Shown one piece after another: positions 25,716-34,017 of a DNA stretch of 64,000 nt. The translations under genes were made by a program, and so were the position numbers. A model generated the notes under the pieces. It did not search any database, had not been told where the DNA came from, and was given only the letters and a program-made list of their open reading frames with translations. The stretch is from a bacterium. GTDB lineage: Bacteria; Myxococcota_A; Bradymonadia; Bradymonadales; Bradymonadaceae. Where the stretch lies: positions 1 through 64,000 of the forward strand of contig JAUIBR010000003.1 of assembly GCA_030427705.1 (NCBI GenBank), written 5' to 3'. The first letter of the stretch is position 1; every line of letters starts with the position of its first letter.

Positions 25716-26147
25716 ATGGATAAAATTCACCAACTCAATGCGAACCCATGGCGCACCGTGGAAGCTCTCGCAGATGCGCTTGGAGTAACCCCCAGAACGA
25801 TATGGCGCCGTCTAGATCGTGGAGAGATTGAAGCCACTGACACCCCGGAAGGCCGCCGATATCGTGTGTGTCAGCCAGCTGACACTGACGATGTCAGTGC
25901 TGTCACCTCACAGCAATCTTCCGACACATTTCTTCGTGTGTACGAGGATCTACAGAAGGCCCAAGCCAGGGTTGCTGAGCTCGAACGCGAAGGTGGTAAG
26001 GGCGAAGTGCTAAGTGAAGTAGTTGACCAACTCACCGCACAGCTTGAGCGCGCATATACGGAACTGGCAATCGCCCGTGACCGAGAAACCGCGTGGCGCT
26101 CTCGATGCCACGTGGCCGAAGGCAAACTCGAAATGCTTACGGATTAG
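25716..26147 (+). CDS. Helix-turn-helix plus coiled-coil DNA-binding protein
   Basis: A 143-residue protein. Residues about 11-50 form a helix-turn-helix of the excisionase/MerR-like or HTH_17 type (VEALADALGVTPRTIWRRLD then GRRYRV as the wing). Residues 75-143 form a predicted coiled coil rich in Glu, Ala and Leu (LQKAQARVAELEREG and AQLERAYTELAIARDRE). Such architecture is common in mobile-element and partition-associated regulators. It stands just upstream of a tRNA array and downstream of a GTCAG array it may bind. Confidence 0.8.
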   Translation: MDKIHQLNANPWRTVEALADALGVTPRTIWRRLDRGEIEATDTPEGRRYRVCQPADTDDVSAVTSQQSSDTFLRVYEDLQKAQARVAELEREGGKGEVLSEVVDQLTAQLERAYTELAIARDRETAWRSRCHVAEGKLEMLTD

Positions 26148-26187
26148 GTTCGCTGGCGCTCACCGATTTGGTTCGCTGCGCTCACCG
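26147..26187 (+). repeat. Tandem repeat family A, two copies
   Basis: Two units (ggttcgctggcgctcaccga and ggttcgctgcgctcaccg) start within the TAG stop of the HTH gene. Orientation relative to the upstream gene is opposite to that at 6851 and 22018. Confidence 0.9.
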
Positions 26188-26361
26188 AAGAAAAATTGAG
26201 AAGCTTGGAATTAATCTGACGGTTGGGTGGGTACTACTCCGGCTGGCGAGGTCGTCGGCAACAGGAAGAAGAAAAATGAAAATGCGATATCGATACAGTC
26301 TGTCCCTTTCGAGTGCACCATGGAGGTGTTCGGGCTGACGTGTATCTACTGTCGTGCTTTG

Positions 26362-26390
26362 AGCCTCCGTGAACACACGGGGGCTTTTTT
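26362..26390 (+). terminator. Intrinsic terminator directly upstream of the tRNA array
   Basis: A ten-pair stem (agcctccgtg / cacgggggct, one G-T pair), loop aaca, followed by a run of six T. The 5' end of the tyrosine tRNA begins only a few bases later, so the tRNA genes have no room for a promoter after the terminator. The 160 bp before it (26200-26361) contain no convincing gene. Confidence 0.85.
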
Positions 26391-26397
26391 ATTTCTT

Positions 26398-26480
26398 GGG
26401 GCAGCGCCGGAGTTGGAGAGCCGGAGCGCACTGTAAATGCGTGGTCTAACGACTAGGAGGTTCGAATCCTCCCTGCCCCA
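26398..26480 (+). tRNA. tRNA-Tyr (anticodon GTA)
   Basis: The acceptor stem ggggcag/ctgcccc is followed by discriminator A. The D arm ccgg...ccgg, anticodon loop ctgtaaa (anticodon GTA), long variable arm (tggtctaacgacta) as expected for bacterial tyrosine tRNA, and T arm ggagg-ttcgaat-cctcc are all present. CCA is not encoded. Confidence 0.93.
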
Positions 26481-26482
26481 TT

Positions 26483-26555
26483 GCCTGGGTATCCCAACGG
26501 CAGAGGACGCCGGCTAAGAACCGGTGCGTTGTGGGTTCGACTCCCACCTCAGGCA
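26483..26555 (+). tRNA. tRNA with apparent anticodon AAG (Leu?), isotype uncertain
   Basis: Cloverleaf: acceptor gcctggg/ctcaggc, anticodon stem gccgg/ccggt, loop ctaagaa (anticodon AAG by position), short five-base variable region, T arm gtggg-ttcgact-cccac, discriminator A. The D stem is weak (tcc/gga). AAG would read leucine codons, yet bacterial leucine tRNAs have a long variable arm, which this lacks. Confidence 0.75.
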
Positions 26556-26558
26556 TGT

Positions 26559-26640
26559 GGAGTAGTGGCAGAGCGGTAATGCAGCAACTTGCTAAGTTGT
26601 AGGCGCCCAGCGTCCGTGGGTTCGAATCCCACCTGCTCCT
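26559..26640 (+). tRNA. tRNA-Ser (anticodon GCT)
   Basis: Acceptor ggagtag/ctgctcc (one G-T pair), anticodon stem gcaac/gttgt with loop ttgctaa (anticodon GCT), an extended variable arm (aggcgcccagcgtcc) as in serine tRNAs, and T arm gtggg-ttcgaat-cccac. It follows the previous tRNA by three bases. Confidence 0.88.
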
Positions 26641-26751
26641 TTGGTTCCTAAGGACCTAAGAAAGAGAAAGGACTTAAGTCCTTAAAGGATCTTAGGTTCC
26701 TAGGAACATCAAGGCTTAGGTCCTTAAGAACCTTAAGTCCTTAGGAAATCT
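26641..26751. other. Cluster of iterated TTAAGG-type palindromes between two serine tRNAs
   Basis: The 110 bp contain repeated ccttaag/cttaagg words, a perfect 16-bp palindrome aaggacttaagtcctt at 26668-26683, a perfect 12-bp palindrome gttcctaggaac at 26696-26707, and further tccttaagaacc and ccttaagtccttagg blocks. Long foldback structures are possible. No gene seen. Confidence 0.8.
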
Positions 26752-26841
26752 GGAGTCGTAAGCCGAGAGATTCTGGGTAGCGGCAGCGGTCTTGAAAACC
26801 GAAGGCCTACGGGCGTGTGGGTTCGAATCCCACCGGCTCCT
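26752..26841 (+). tRNA. tRNA-Ser (anticodon TGA)
   Basis: Acceptor ggagtcg/cggctcc, D stem gccg/cggc with an unusually large D loop, anticodon loop cttgaaa (anticodon TGA) in stem gcggt/accga, long variable arm (aggcctacgggcgt) and T arm gtggg-ttcgaat-cccac. Its 3' end abuts the stop codon of the convergent reductase gene. Confidence 0.88.
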
Positions 26842-27840
26842 CTACATTCCGCGTGAGCGCAAATCCTCCAGCAGATTCTTCATACCATCTGCCGGGTCAA
26901 CAATTGGCGCATAGCCAAAGTCGCGCTTCGCAGGACCCATATCGTAGTAATGCGAGGTTCCCAGCTGCTGTGCCACAAACCGTGTCATCCGCGGCTCACC
27001 GTTCAATCCGAAGGTCTTGAACGCACCCTCGAGCACCGAACCCGCAAAGAACGCAACCTTCGGGGACACGTTCTTTGTCACAGGTTTGATATCCAGCTCT
27101 CCCAACAAACCATTAATCCAGTCCCACAACACGACGGGGTCATCGTCACTGATGAAATACGGCGTGCCGGCTGGTGCGCTTTCGTGGTCAGTCAACGCGT
27201 CCAGCGCCTGTAGATGCGCGACGGCGGCGTTGTCGACGTAGGTGATGTCGACAACGTTCTTGCCGTCGCCGACAATCTTTAGCTTCCCATCCTTTGCGGA
27301 TGCCACAACTCGCGGAATCAAGTGCGGGTCGCGTGGGCCCCAAATCAAGTGCGGTCGCAACGACGTCGTCATCAAGTCCGGGCCGTTCGCGGCCAACACC
27401 AACTGCTCGGCCTTTGCTTTCGTCTCGGGATAATGCGCCAGGAACTCGTCCGGATACGGAACGTCGTTGCCAGCGTTCTCAGCATCGCCGCCGTCAAACG
27501 TGACGCTTGGAGAGCTTGTGAAAACCAGCTTCTTCACGCCATTCGCGCGACAGGCATCGATGACGTTCTCGGTCGCCGTAACATTCGACCGCACGAAGTC
27601 GGCTCGATCGCCCCACACCCCAGCCTTCGCGGCGGTATGCATGACCGCGTCCTGGCCCGCAAATGCTTCATCCAATGCGGCGCGGTCGCCCAGGTCACCT
27701 TGGAACGTTGTTGCGCCGAGCTCACGAATCTCGGGATAGTCAGAACGTGCGATAATCGAGACTTCATCACCTCGAGCCAACAATTGCTCAACGATGGAGC
27801 GGCCCAAAAATCCGCCGCCGCCAGTTACTAGAATCTTCAT
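26842..27840 (-). CDS. NAD(P)-dependent epimerase/3-beta-hydroxysteroid dehydrogenase-like reductase
   Basis: A 332-residue extended short-chain dehydrogenase with the nucleotide motif TGGGGFLG (residues 6-13) and catalytic Tyr137-x3-Lys141 (HYPETKAKAE). The stretch FTSSPSVTFDGGD resembles OleD-type 2-alkyl-3-oxoalkanoate reductases and 3-beta-HSD relatives. No oleA, B or C gene is adjacent, so the substrate is open. It overlaps the preceding vWD lipoprotein gene by four bases (ATGA) and is the last gene of that operon. Confidence 0.85.
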   Translation of the reverse strand: MKILVTGGGGFLGRSIVEQLLARGDEVSIIARSDYPEIRELGATTFQGDLGDRAALDEAFAGQDAVMHTAAKAGVWGDRADFVRSNVTATENVIDACRANGVKKLVFTSSPSVTFDGGDAENAGNDVPYPDEFLAHYPETKAKAEQLVLAANGPDLMTTSLRPHLIWGPRDPHLIPRVVASAKDGKLKIVGDGKNVVDITYVDNAAVAHLQALDALTDHESAPAGTPYFISDDDPVVLWDWINGLLGELDIKPVTKNVSPKVAFFAGSVLEGAFKTFGLNGEPRMTRFVAQQLGTSHYYDMGPAKRDFGYAPIVDPADGMKNLLEDLRSRGM

Positions 27841-30800
27841 GGGTTCACGTCGCCCTGTGCGTTGTTGTTGAACGTGTTGTTCATCAACGTTGGCGTTTCG
27901 TCAAACCCTACGAAGATTCCATAGCCTGCCGAGTTACTGAACGAACTGTTTGTCACGCTGAACACGGCGGGCGCGGGCGGAGTTGCCTCGATATTGAGGG
28001 CGCCCTTATCGAAGAGCCCACCCCAGTTAACCTGCCAGTAATCGATCGTGGCACCGTTCGAGAGTCCACAAAAGAGGTCGACCCCTTCCCAGATCCCAGG
28101 AGTTGGGGTTGGGTTTGCGCTTGTGTATATGATGGGCTCTTGTGCGGTCCCAACCGCGGTTAGCGATTGGCCACCGGCTCCGCAGGACCAGCCAAACTCG
28201 ACTGCACATCCATCACAAAGTTGGTGCTCAACACCCGCTTCGACCACAATGTCGCCGTTGGACGCGAAGGTACGAAGGCGCGGCATCAGCTGGTGGTAAG
28301 GAACCCCAAGGTTCTTGAACACCAGTGGGCCGTTGTAGTCGAAAATCTCTAGCTCAATCCGGTCATCCAGATTTCCGGTGTATTCGCCACGCGGCATGTT
28401 CGTGAGCGCCTGGTAAGACAAGACGCGCCCCACTTTGGCGCTGCGGGTGACCGTCAGCGAATCGCTCATTGGGTTGGAGTTGTCGAATTGGAAACCCAGT
28501 GCGCCTGCGTTTGAAATTGTCACGTTGTTCAACAACACGGCGAGACCGTCATTATCAAACACATCAAGGGCGGCGAAGTCTTCGAACCCGGCATCTTCAA
28601 TACGCACGTGGTTCATCTGGCTCCCATCGATGACACCTGCCGCCATCTGAATGCCGCGCCATGCACCGGGACGCTTTTCAAGCCCGCAGAACAGAATCGG
28701 CGCTTCCGCCGTTCCCTGCATGAATACCGTCGCGGGGTCGCTACGCCATCCGAAGATGAACCAACCTTGCTCTTCCATGATGAAAACGGTCCCTGGCGCA
28801 ATCGTGACGGTTTGACCACGGTCGAAAATTGTGCGGCCATCGACACGATAGGTGCCACTCAACGTCTGGTCGTTCAGTTCAGCTCGCAGAAGCGGAGCAA
28901 CGGCCGTTCGGTCAATCTCATCGCAGGATTGCGGACCAGGCTGCGACGGCAATTGCGGTGGAGCAGGGGCAATTTGACGAAACGCGGCATCCTTGTTCTG
29001 CGCGCGTAGCGCCGAATCGATGAACTCCGAATCGCCTGTGCATGCGAAGTCCAAGATGCAGTCGTCTAGGTACTGCCCTTCAAGACCAGCAGCGATGCAC
29101 TCGGTCTCGGCCTCGTCCCGCGCCATTTGCGGTAGGTCGTCAACCGTGGCTTCGGAGCTTGGGAAATCGGCATCGGTGTACGTGTCGGTTGACTCGCCGG
29201 CCGCGTAGTCAAAAAGCGACGTGGTGTCAGTCACGCGCCAACTGTCTGCATAGCTCGACTTGAGATCATCCCACGAGACAGGTTGCACATACAGTCGTCC
29301 ATCTGCGCTCCGGATATCGTTCTCGAACACACCGTCACCGTCGCCAACGAGACCTTCTGTGGCGCCAGTGAGTTCTGACGAAGCCACGAAGTAGATGTCC
29401 AGATGTCCGGTTAAGCCAAACACCTCGGCGTACGAGCCGTCTGGCCATCGCACCACGTGGTCGCCGCTAGCAATCTCGATAAACCCACCGTTGGACAAAG
29501 GGATTAGCCCGTCTTCCAGGTCGATTGTGACTCCGTCCAACCGGAACTCCATTCCCGTACCCGTCAGGTAGTAGCCCAATCGATGCGGACCAATGCGTAC
29601 TGCCGCCGCAGTATTGACCGCAACATTTGGGCAGACCGTAGAGTCGACCGGCTCTTGTCGGGTCTGTATCTCCAATGCATATCGAGGGTCTTTGCTGCGC
29701 GCGAAGACAAACTCCCCGGCATTCTGAAGGTCATACTTGTGGCCATCGAGCGTTGTGAAATGCGGGTCCGCGGAACTTTTAGACTGGCGATACGTCTGTG
29801 TCGGTGCAGTCTTTCGCTCTTCCGGTTCGCCCTTGAGGGAGTCTCGAATCGCACGCTGAATATCGTCGCCAAACGCGTCGTTCACGCGGGCAGCGATGTA
29901 TGCTCCGGCGCTGATTCCCGCCAGGCCCAAAGCGAACGGTGCCGCGGCTGCGCCTGCAGCAGCTGCGCTTGCGCCCACCCCAATGGTTGTAGCCGCCGTG
30001 ACGATCGTCGCGATATCACCGGCAGGTGCGCTGAAGACGAAACCGCCTCCGGCGTCGATTCCAAACTCTGCATTCGTTGCATTCTGCACAAAGTTGGAGC
30101 CCGGTGCGGATGCGAAGCCCGTGATCGACGAGAGCGTGTCCAGAACCTTCGAAACACTACGCGTGGTGCGGGCAATCTCTTCTTCTTCCGAACAGCCCAG
30201 CGCTTGCTTGCGCTCCCGCAGTCCTGCGCCGTCAGCTTCCAATTCCTCGATTCGGTCATCCAGGTTCGCACCCAGCTCACACGTTAGCGCATGCTTGTAG
30301 GCGGTATCCGTCCACTCGTCTCGCCAGGCTGCGTTCAGGATATTAGCCAAGTCTGAGTTGAAGAGCTCTTCGACCCCGGCCTGCGCGGCCCATGCATCAA
30401 GCTCGGCCTGTGTCGCGGTCGTATCGGTGTCACCCCGGTAAACGTCGATTACCGTGGGGTCGATGGCCCAAATCGCCGTCGGCGCAAATGGGTCGGCGGC
30501 CTCAATATCGCTAGCTGATCCAAAGAGTCGAACATTGTGGTCCGATTCGGTCGGGGCAATCACAGCTTGGTTGAACATCGTACGCCCCGGACGCTTACGA
30601 AGGGCCTGGATTATGAATCCCGTGCCTTTGATGAAGCGTGTGCGTCCAATCTCATCAAAAGACGTTCCGCTGCCATCGGCCTGCATCACCCAGAGCGGGC
30701 CATTACGGTCGAAGGTCTGGCGCAACGTGACATCCGCAATGATCGTCTGGGCGTCGTCGTAGACTTCGAGCTGTAGCGTGCGGTCCGCAGGATTGACCTC

Positions 30801-30989
30801 GTAGCGGTAGCTGGAAATCCCGGCAGCCTGTGCGTCTGAAGACGCGTCAACCTCACCAGTGAGCAAAGGACTCGAACAGTCGTAATCCAGTTCGGAGTCA
30901 CGGCTGACCGGCTGCGGGTCTGTATCTGCCGGAGGCTCACCACCACAGGAAACGAGCAAGGCTAGCATAAGTAGGACGATGCGTTTCAT
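27837..30989 (-). CDS. Lipoprotein with von Willebrand factor type D domain and C-terminal beta-helix-like region
   Basis: A 1050-residue exported protein with leader MKRIVLLMLALLVSC (lipidated Cys15). An unknown N-terminal domain is followed by an Ala/Gly-rich hydrophobic segment (about residues 335-370, possibly membrane-interacting). A vWD domain follows from about residue 405 (SADPHFTTLDGHKYDL ... EVFGLTGHLDIYF), then a Cys-containing linker ending ECIAAGLEGQYLDDCILDF. From about residue 700 to the end there are short repeats of Asn-rich strands typical of right-handed parallel beta-helices. It is likely a large surface adhesin-type lipoprotein. It overlaps the upstream frameshifted paralogue by four bases. 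Confidence 0.82.
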   Translation of the reverse strand: MKRIVLLMLALLVSCGGEPPADTDPQPVSRDSELDYDCSSPLLTGEVDASSDAQAAGISSYRYEVNPADRTLQLEVYDDAQTIIADVTLRQTFDRNGPLWVMQADGSGTSFDEIGRTRFIKGTGFIIQALRKRPGRTMFNQAVIAPTESDHNVRLFGSASDIEAADPFAPTAIWAIDPTVIDVYRGDTDTTATQAELDAWAAQAGVEELFNSDLANILNAAWRDEWTDTAYKHALTCELGANLDDRIEELEADGAGLRERKQALGCSEEEEIARTTRSVSKVLDTLSSITGFASAPGSNFVQNATNAEFGIDAGGGFVFSAPAGDIATIVTAATTIGVGASAAAAGAAAAPFALGLAGISAGAYIAARVNDAFGDDIQRAIRDSLKGEPEERKTAPTQTYRQSKSSADPHFTTLDGHKYDLQNAGEFVFARSKDPRYALEIQTRQEPVDSTVCPNVAVNTAAAVRIGPHRLGYYLTGTGMEFRLDGVTIDLEDGLIPLSNGGFIEIASGDHVVRWPDGSYAEVFGLTGHLDIYFVASSELTGATEGLVGDGDGVFENDIRSADGRLYVQPVSWDDLKSSYADSWRVTDTTSLFDYAAGESTDTYTDADFPSSEATVDDLPQMARDEAETECIAAGLEGQYLDDCILDFACTGDSEFIDSALRAQNKDAAFRQIAPAPPQLPSQPGPQSCDEIDRTAVAPLLRAELNDQTLSGTYRVDGRTIFDRGQTVTIAPGTVFIMEEQGWFIFGWRSDPATVFMQGTAEAPILFCGLEKRPGAWRGIQMAAGVIDGSQMNHVRIEDAGFEDFAALDVFDNDGLAVLLNNVTISNAGALGFQFDNSNPMSDSLTVTRSAKVGRVLSYQALTNMPRGEYTGNLDDRIELEIFDYNGPLVFKNLGVPYHQLMPRLRTFASNGDIVVEAGVEHQLCDGCAVEFGWSCGAGGQSLTAVGTAQEPIIYTSANPTPTPGIWEGVDLFCGLSNGATIDYWQVNWGGLFDKGALNIEATPPAPAVFSVTNSSFSNSAGYGIFVGFDETPTLMNNTFNNNAQGDVNP

Positions 30990-33254
30990 GGGTTCACCTC
31001 TGTGACGATACGGACAAGGTCTGCGTCATCGGCGCTGTAAAGTTCGAGATTCAGGCCGCGTCCCTGCGAGATGAGGATGTCGTCGGCCTCCGGTCCTGTG
31101 GATGTCGAGGCGTTGAAAACGCCATCCGTTGCTCGCAAAACGGTCGTCTGCGATATCGTGCCCAAGATGTTTGTCGGGAACGTCACGGCGCCTTTTCGCA
31201 CTGCGTCTTCTGGCGCCAACGCGGCGAGTTCTGCCTCCCAGAGATGGACCTCAGTTCCGGCGGGAATCGTCCCTTGGTCGGTTGTCATCGCCGCGGTCAG
31301 CGTCGTCGTCCCCAAGTCTCGCAATCCGATGAACGGACGGTCTCCAACCGGGCAGATATTGCTGAGTGATTGGATGGCGAGCTGTTCCCGATTTTCTTCC
31401 CGAACATCACCACTCAAGACCAACCCTTCTTTGCCTGCCGGCGTTGCAGATTCGGGCGGAGCGTCCTTTTCGGTGCCGCCAGATTCGGACGCGCAAATCA
31501 CATCCAAGATGCAATCGCGAGCCATCGCAAGGTCGTTGGTCTCGCAATCGGCAGCTGCCTGGTTCAACACGTTGTCAGGGACATCGTCGAAGTTCGTCTC
31601 TCCCTCAGGAAATCCCGCCAGAGCAAACGTTTCAGGCCCTTCGCCAGCTTCGTAGGTGAAGAGCGAAGTCGTATCGTTGACGCGCCAGCTCTCACCAAAC
31701 ACGTCGTATTTCTCGCGGAAGCTCATCCCGAGGTCCAACGCACGCCCATTGCGAAGCGCAAGGTCGTTTGTGGTCGAATCATCGAACGTACCCAAGAGGC
31801 CGGACGTTTGTCCTTTCAAGGCCTCGGTCGCCTGCACCTCGATGTTGAGGTACCGACCGCCAAGGAACATCGTGACGACCGTTCCGTCCGCAAACTCCAG
31901 AGCGTGCTCGCCGCCAATCACCATCAGTTTGAGGCCATCGGCCAGCGAACCCGTCAGGTCGGTTTGAACCACCCCGTTCTTCAGAACTTCGCCTGCGGCG
32001 CGGAACTCAAAGGTATCTGCGCCGAACTCGAGTGCGATTGCCGTGAAGTACGACACGGATTGACACGCGGTGTACGAAGACTGCGTTGCGAGCGGCTCCA
32101 TGCGTGCCTGAATCTCCCAGCCAGGAGTTTTCACCAGGGTGTAATCGCCGGCGCCCTGAAAGTCGTATCGGTGTCCGTCAAACGTGCCCAGATGAGGGTC
32201 TCCTTTGCCGAACGAGCAACCGTTGGCACCACAAACCACCTTGTGTTTTGGCGTCGGAAGCGAGCCTCCTTGCGCCCAGCTTGGGATGTCACGCCCGCCT
32301 GCATTGCCGCATGAGGCCTGACGAATCGTCGTGAACTTTCCGCGCTCTTCAACAAGCGTTTGGCAACGTGGAACCAGCGCAGAACCAATTGCTGCCTGAC
32401 ATTCGGCCGAAATCTGGTCGACGATGTCGCGCCATGTCATGTCGGTGTAGATAGCCGAGAACAAAGCCTCGGCATCAGTTCCAATAACCCCTGCCGCATT
32501 GGCATTCAGCCAAGATTCCACGTCGTTCAGTGCCTGCATTTCACCGCCTAGCACAACCGGACGAATCGACTGTGTATTGGCTCCATTGACCACAAACGCT
32601 TCACCGGTTCCGTTGGCTCGGTAGCGTAGCTCAGTCAATTGCGGGTCGAGGCCCGCTTTATCCTCGGTATTGTAGACCAGTCCACAGGTTGGCACGGAAA
32701 CTCGACCGTCGGTTACGTCCGCTACTCCGGCGCAATCTGGCCCAACAGCCTCGACGGCGTTGCAAGGCAGTCGCTCAAACACCATGTCGACGTCGACAGA
32801 ATTTCCGTCGTACTCGAGCGTCGCAGCGACCTCGTATCCGCCCGTAATCTCACGCCCAATCGAACGCATGTCGAACTGAGGTTGCCCCGGCTGGCTGATG
32901 GAAACGGACATTGTGCCATCGGGAATCATCGGGTCTCCGAAGACCTGCGTCTCTTCCATCTGTGCGATGACATCGCCCGCCTCATCAAGTGCGTCCACGT
33001 ACACAAACGCCAGGTTGTTTTGGGTCAACCCGAACGTCATAGGACCGAATATCGGTCTGTGATTGAACCCAGTCGCTCGCCGCGACATTGACTAGCGGAT
33101 TGGCACAGTCGAAGCGGGCTTGCATGTCATCGCCCATATCAACCTGCGCATCCGGCTGCATATCTGTCTGGCCCATGTCCGTGGGCGTATTGGAAGAATC
33201 GCTTCCACACGCTGCCGCGAGGACAAAGAGGCTCACTACCCATCGTTTTGACAT
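30986..33254 (-). pseudogene. vWD-domain lipoprotein, paralogue of the downstream gene, interrupted by a frameshift
   Basis: The leader MSKRWVVSLFVLAAAC (lipidated Cys16) and an Asp-rich linker read from 33254. After YDVRVDP the frame runs into a stop at about 32985. Shifting by one base at the tttt run 33018-33021 (AAAA on the coding strand) restores a reading frame that continues (NNLAFVYVDALDEAG) to 30986. The corresponding position of the neighbour reads YRYEVNPADRTLQLEV, supporting one broken gene of about 755 residues. The rest holds a vWD domain (KGDPHLGTFDGHRYDF) and a Cys motif ending CETNDLAMARDCILDV. It could be a true mutation, phase variation or a sequencing error. Confidence 0.75.
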
Positions 33255-33348
33255 TGATACTACCCGTGCTGGTTTGCGTCCGGATTGGGTTTAACGCGAA
33301 TGCACGGGTCGTTCAAGCGGTGTCAGAATTCGCGACTACACCTTCCTG

Positions 33349-33464
33349 CTTTCCACAGATTCTCGCCGATTGAGACACAGATTCACTCAGATTTTGTTTG
33401 GTTTCGTTTCTAACCTAAAAGGAATCTGTTGATATCTGTGCAGTAATCCGTGTGTATCTGTGGA
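33349..33464 (-). repeat. CACAGAT-type dispersed element, copy 1
   Basis: A 116-bp intergenic element running from ctttccacagat to atctgtgga. It is nearly identical, in inverted orientation, to 56364-56476 and shares the blocks acacacggat, tgcacagatat, aaatctgagtgaatctgtgtc and aatcggcg. It has internal imperfect inverted symmetry and could form a long hairpin. It lies between the frameshifted vWD gene and the broken ABC locus. Confidence 0.9.
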
Positions 33465-33492
33465 TCTTCGGCGTGCTCGCCCCGATGCTCTG

Positions 33493-33598
33493 TTAGAAGA
33501 CGGTCCGCAACCCAACACCGATGTCGACAAGTGGACCGGGGATTGAGACTCCTTCGGTCAAATCAGACGGCAATGACTCGAGGTCTTCCGGGGGAATT
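33493..33598 (-). pseudogene. C-terminal remnant of an unidentified gene
   Basis: In the frame offset from the ABC gene, the minus strand reads PEDLESLPSDLTEGV then SIPGPLVDIGVGLRTVF and a TAA stop at 33493-33495. The ending in Phe after alternating hydrophobic residues is reminiscent of an outer-membrane beta strand, but the piece is too short to identify. It joins directly to the truncated ABC ATPase. Confidence 0.45.
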
Positions 33599-33901
33599 CA
33601 ACACGCCGATGAGGTTGAACGACTGGAAGATGAACCCGATGGTGTGCAACCGCAGGTCGGTCAACTGCTTGTCGTTCATCTTGACCGTCTCGGACCCAGC
33701 GATGCGCACCAGCCCGCTAGTCGCGACATCGATACACCCAATCAAGTTCAAGATGGTCGTCTTACCGCTGCCTGACGGCCCAGCGATGGTCGCAAATTCA
33801 CCCGCCTCAATATTGAGGTCCACGTCACGCAATGCGTGTACGACGGTGTTTCCAAGCGGGTAGTCCTTTACGACATCCTTCATTTCAACGATTGCTGCCA
33901 T
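33563..33901 (-). pseudogene. Truncated ABC transporter ATPase (LolD/MacB type)
   Basis: The first 103 residues are a normal MacB/LolD-like ATPase: Walker A GPSGSGKTT and Q-loop FIFQSFNLIGVLN. The family sequence would then continue NVYENVEYPL, but here it changes to SPGRPRVIAV and stops. Signature motif, Walker B and H-loop are missing, so it cannot work as an ATPase. The ATG at 33901 has GGAGGG six bases upstream. The downstream remnant of another gene in a different frame indicates that a deletion removed the rest of the operon. Confidence 0.85.
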
Positions 33902-34017
33902 TAACACCCTCCCAAGGCGCGCACACAAAAGTCATAAGCACCGAAGATGCCTGCTCTTACCACCCTTAGATGAGAAATGCTCGTGAAGGTTTTGTGCACT
34001 CGCGGTATCGTCCGGCC

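Noticed and set aside
26200-26361. Small RNA before the terminator
   Set aside because: No promoter pair or conserved fold could be supported; only the terminator itself is called.
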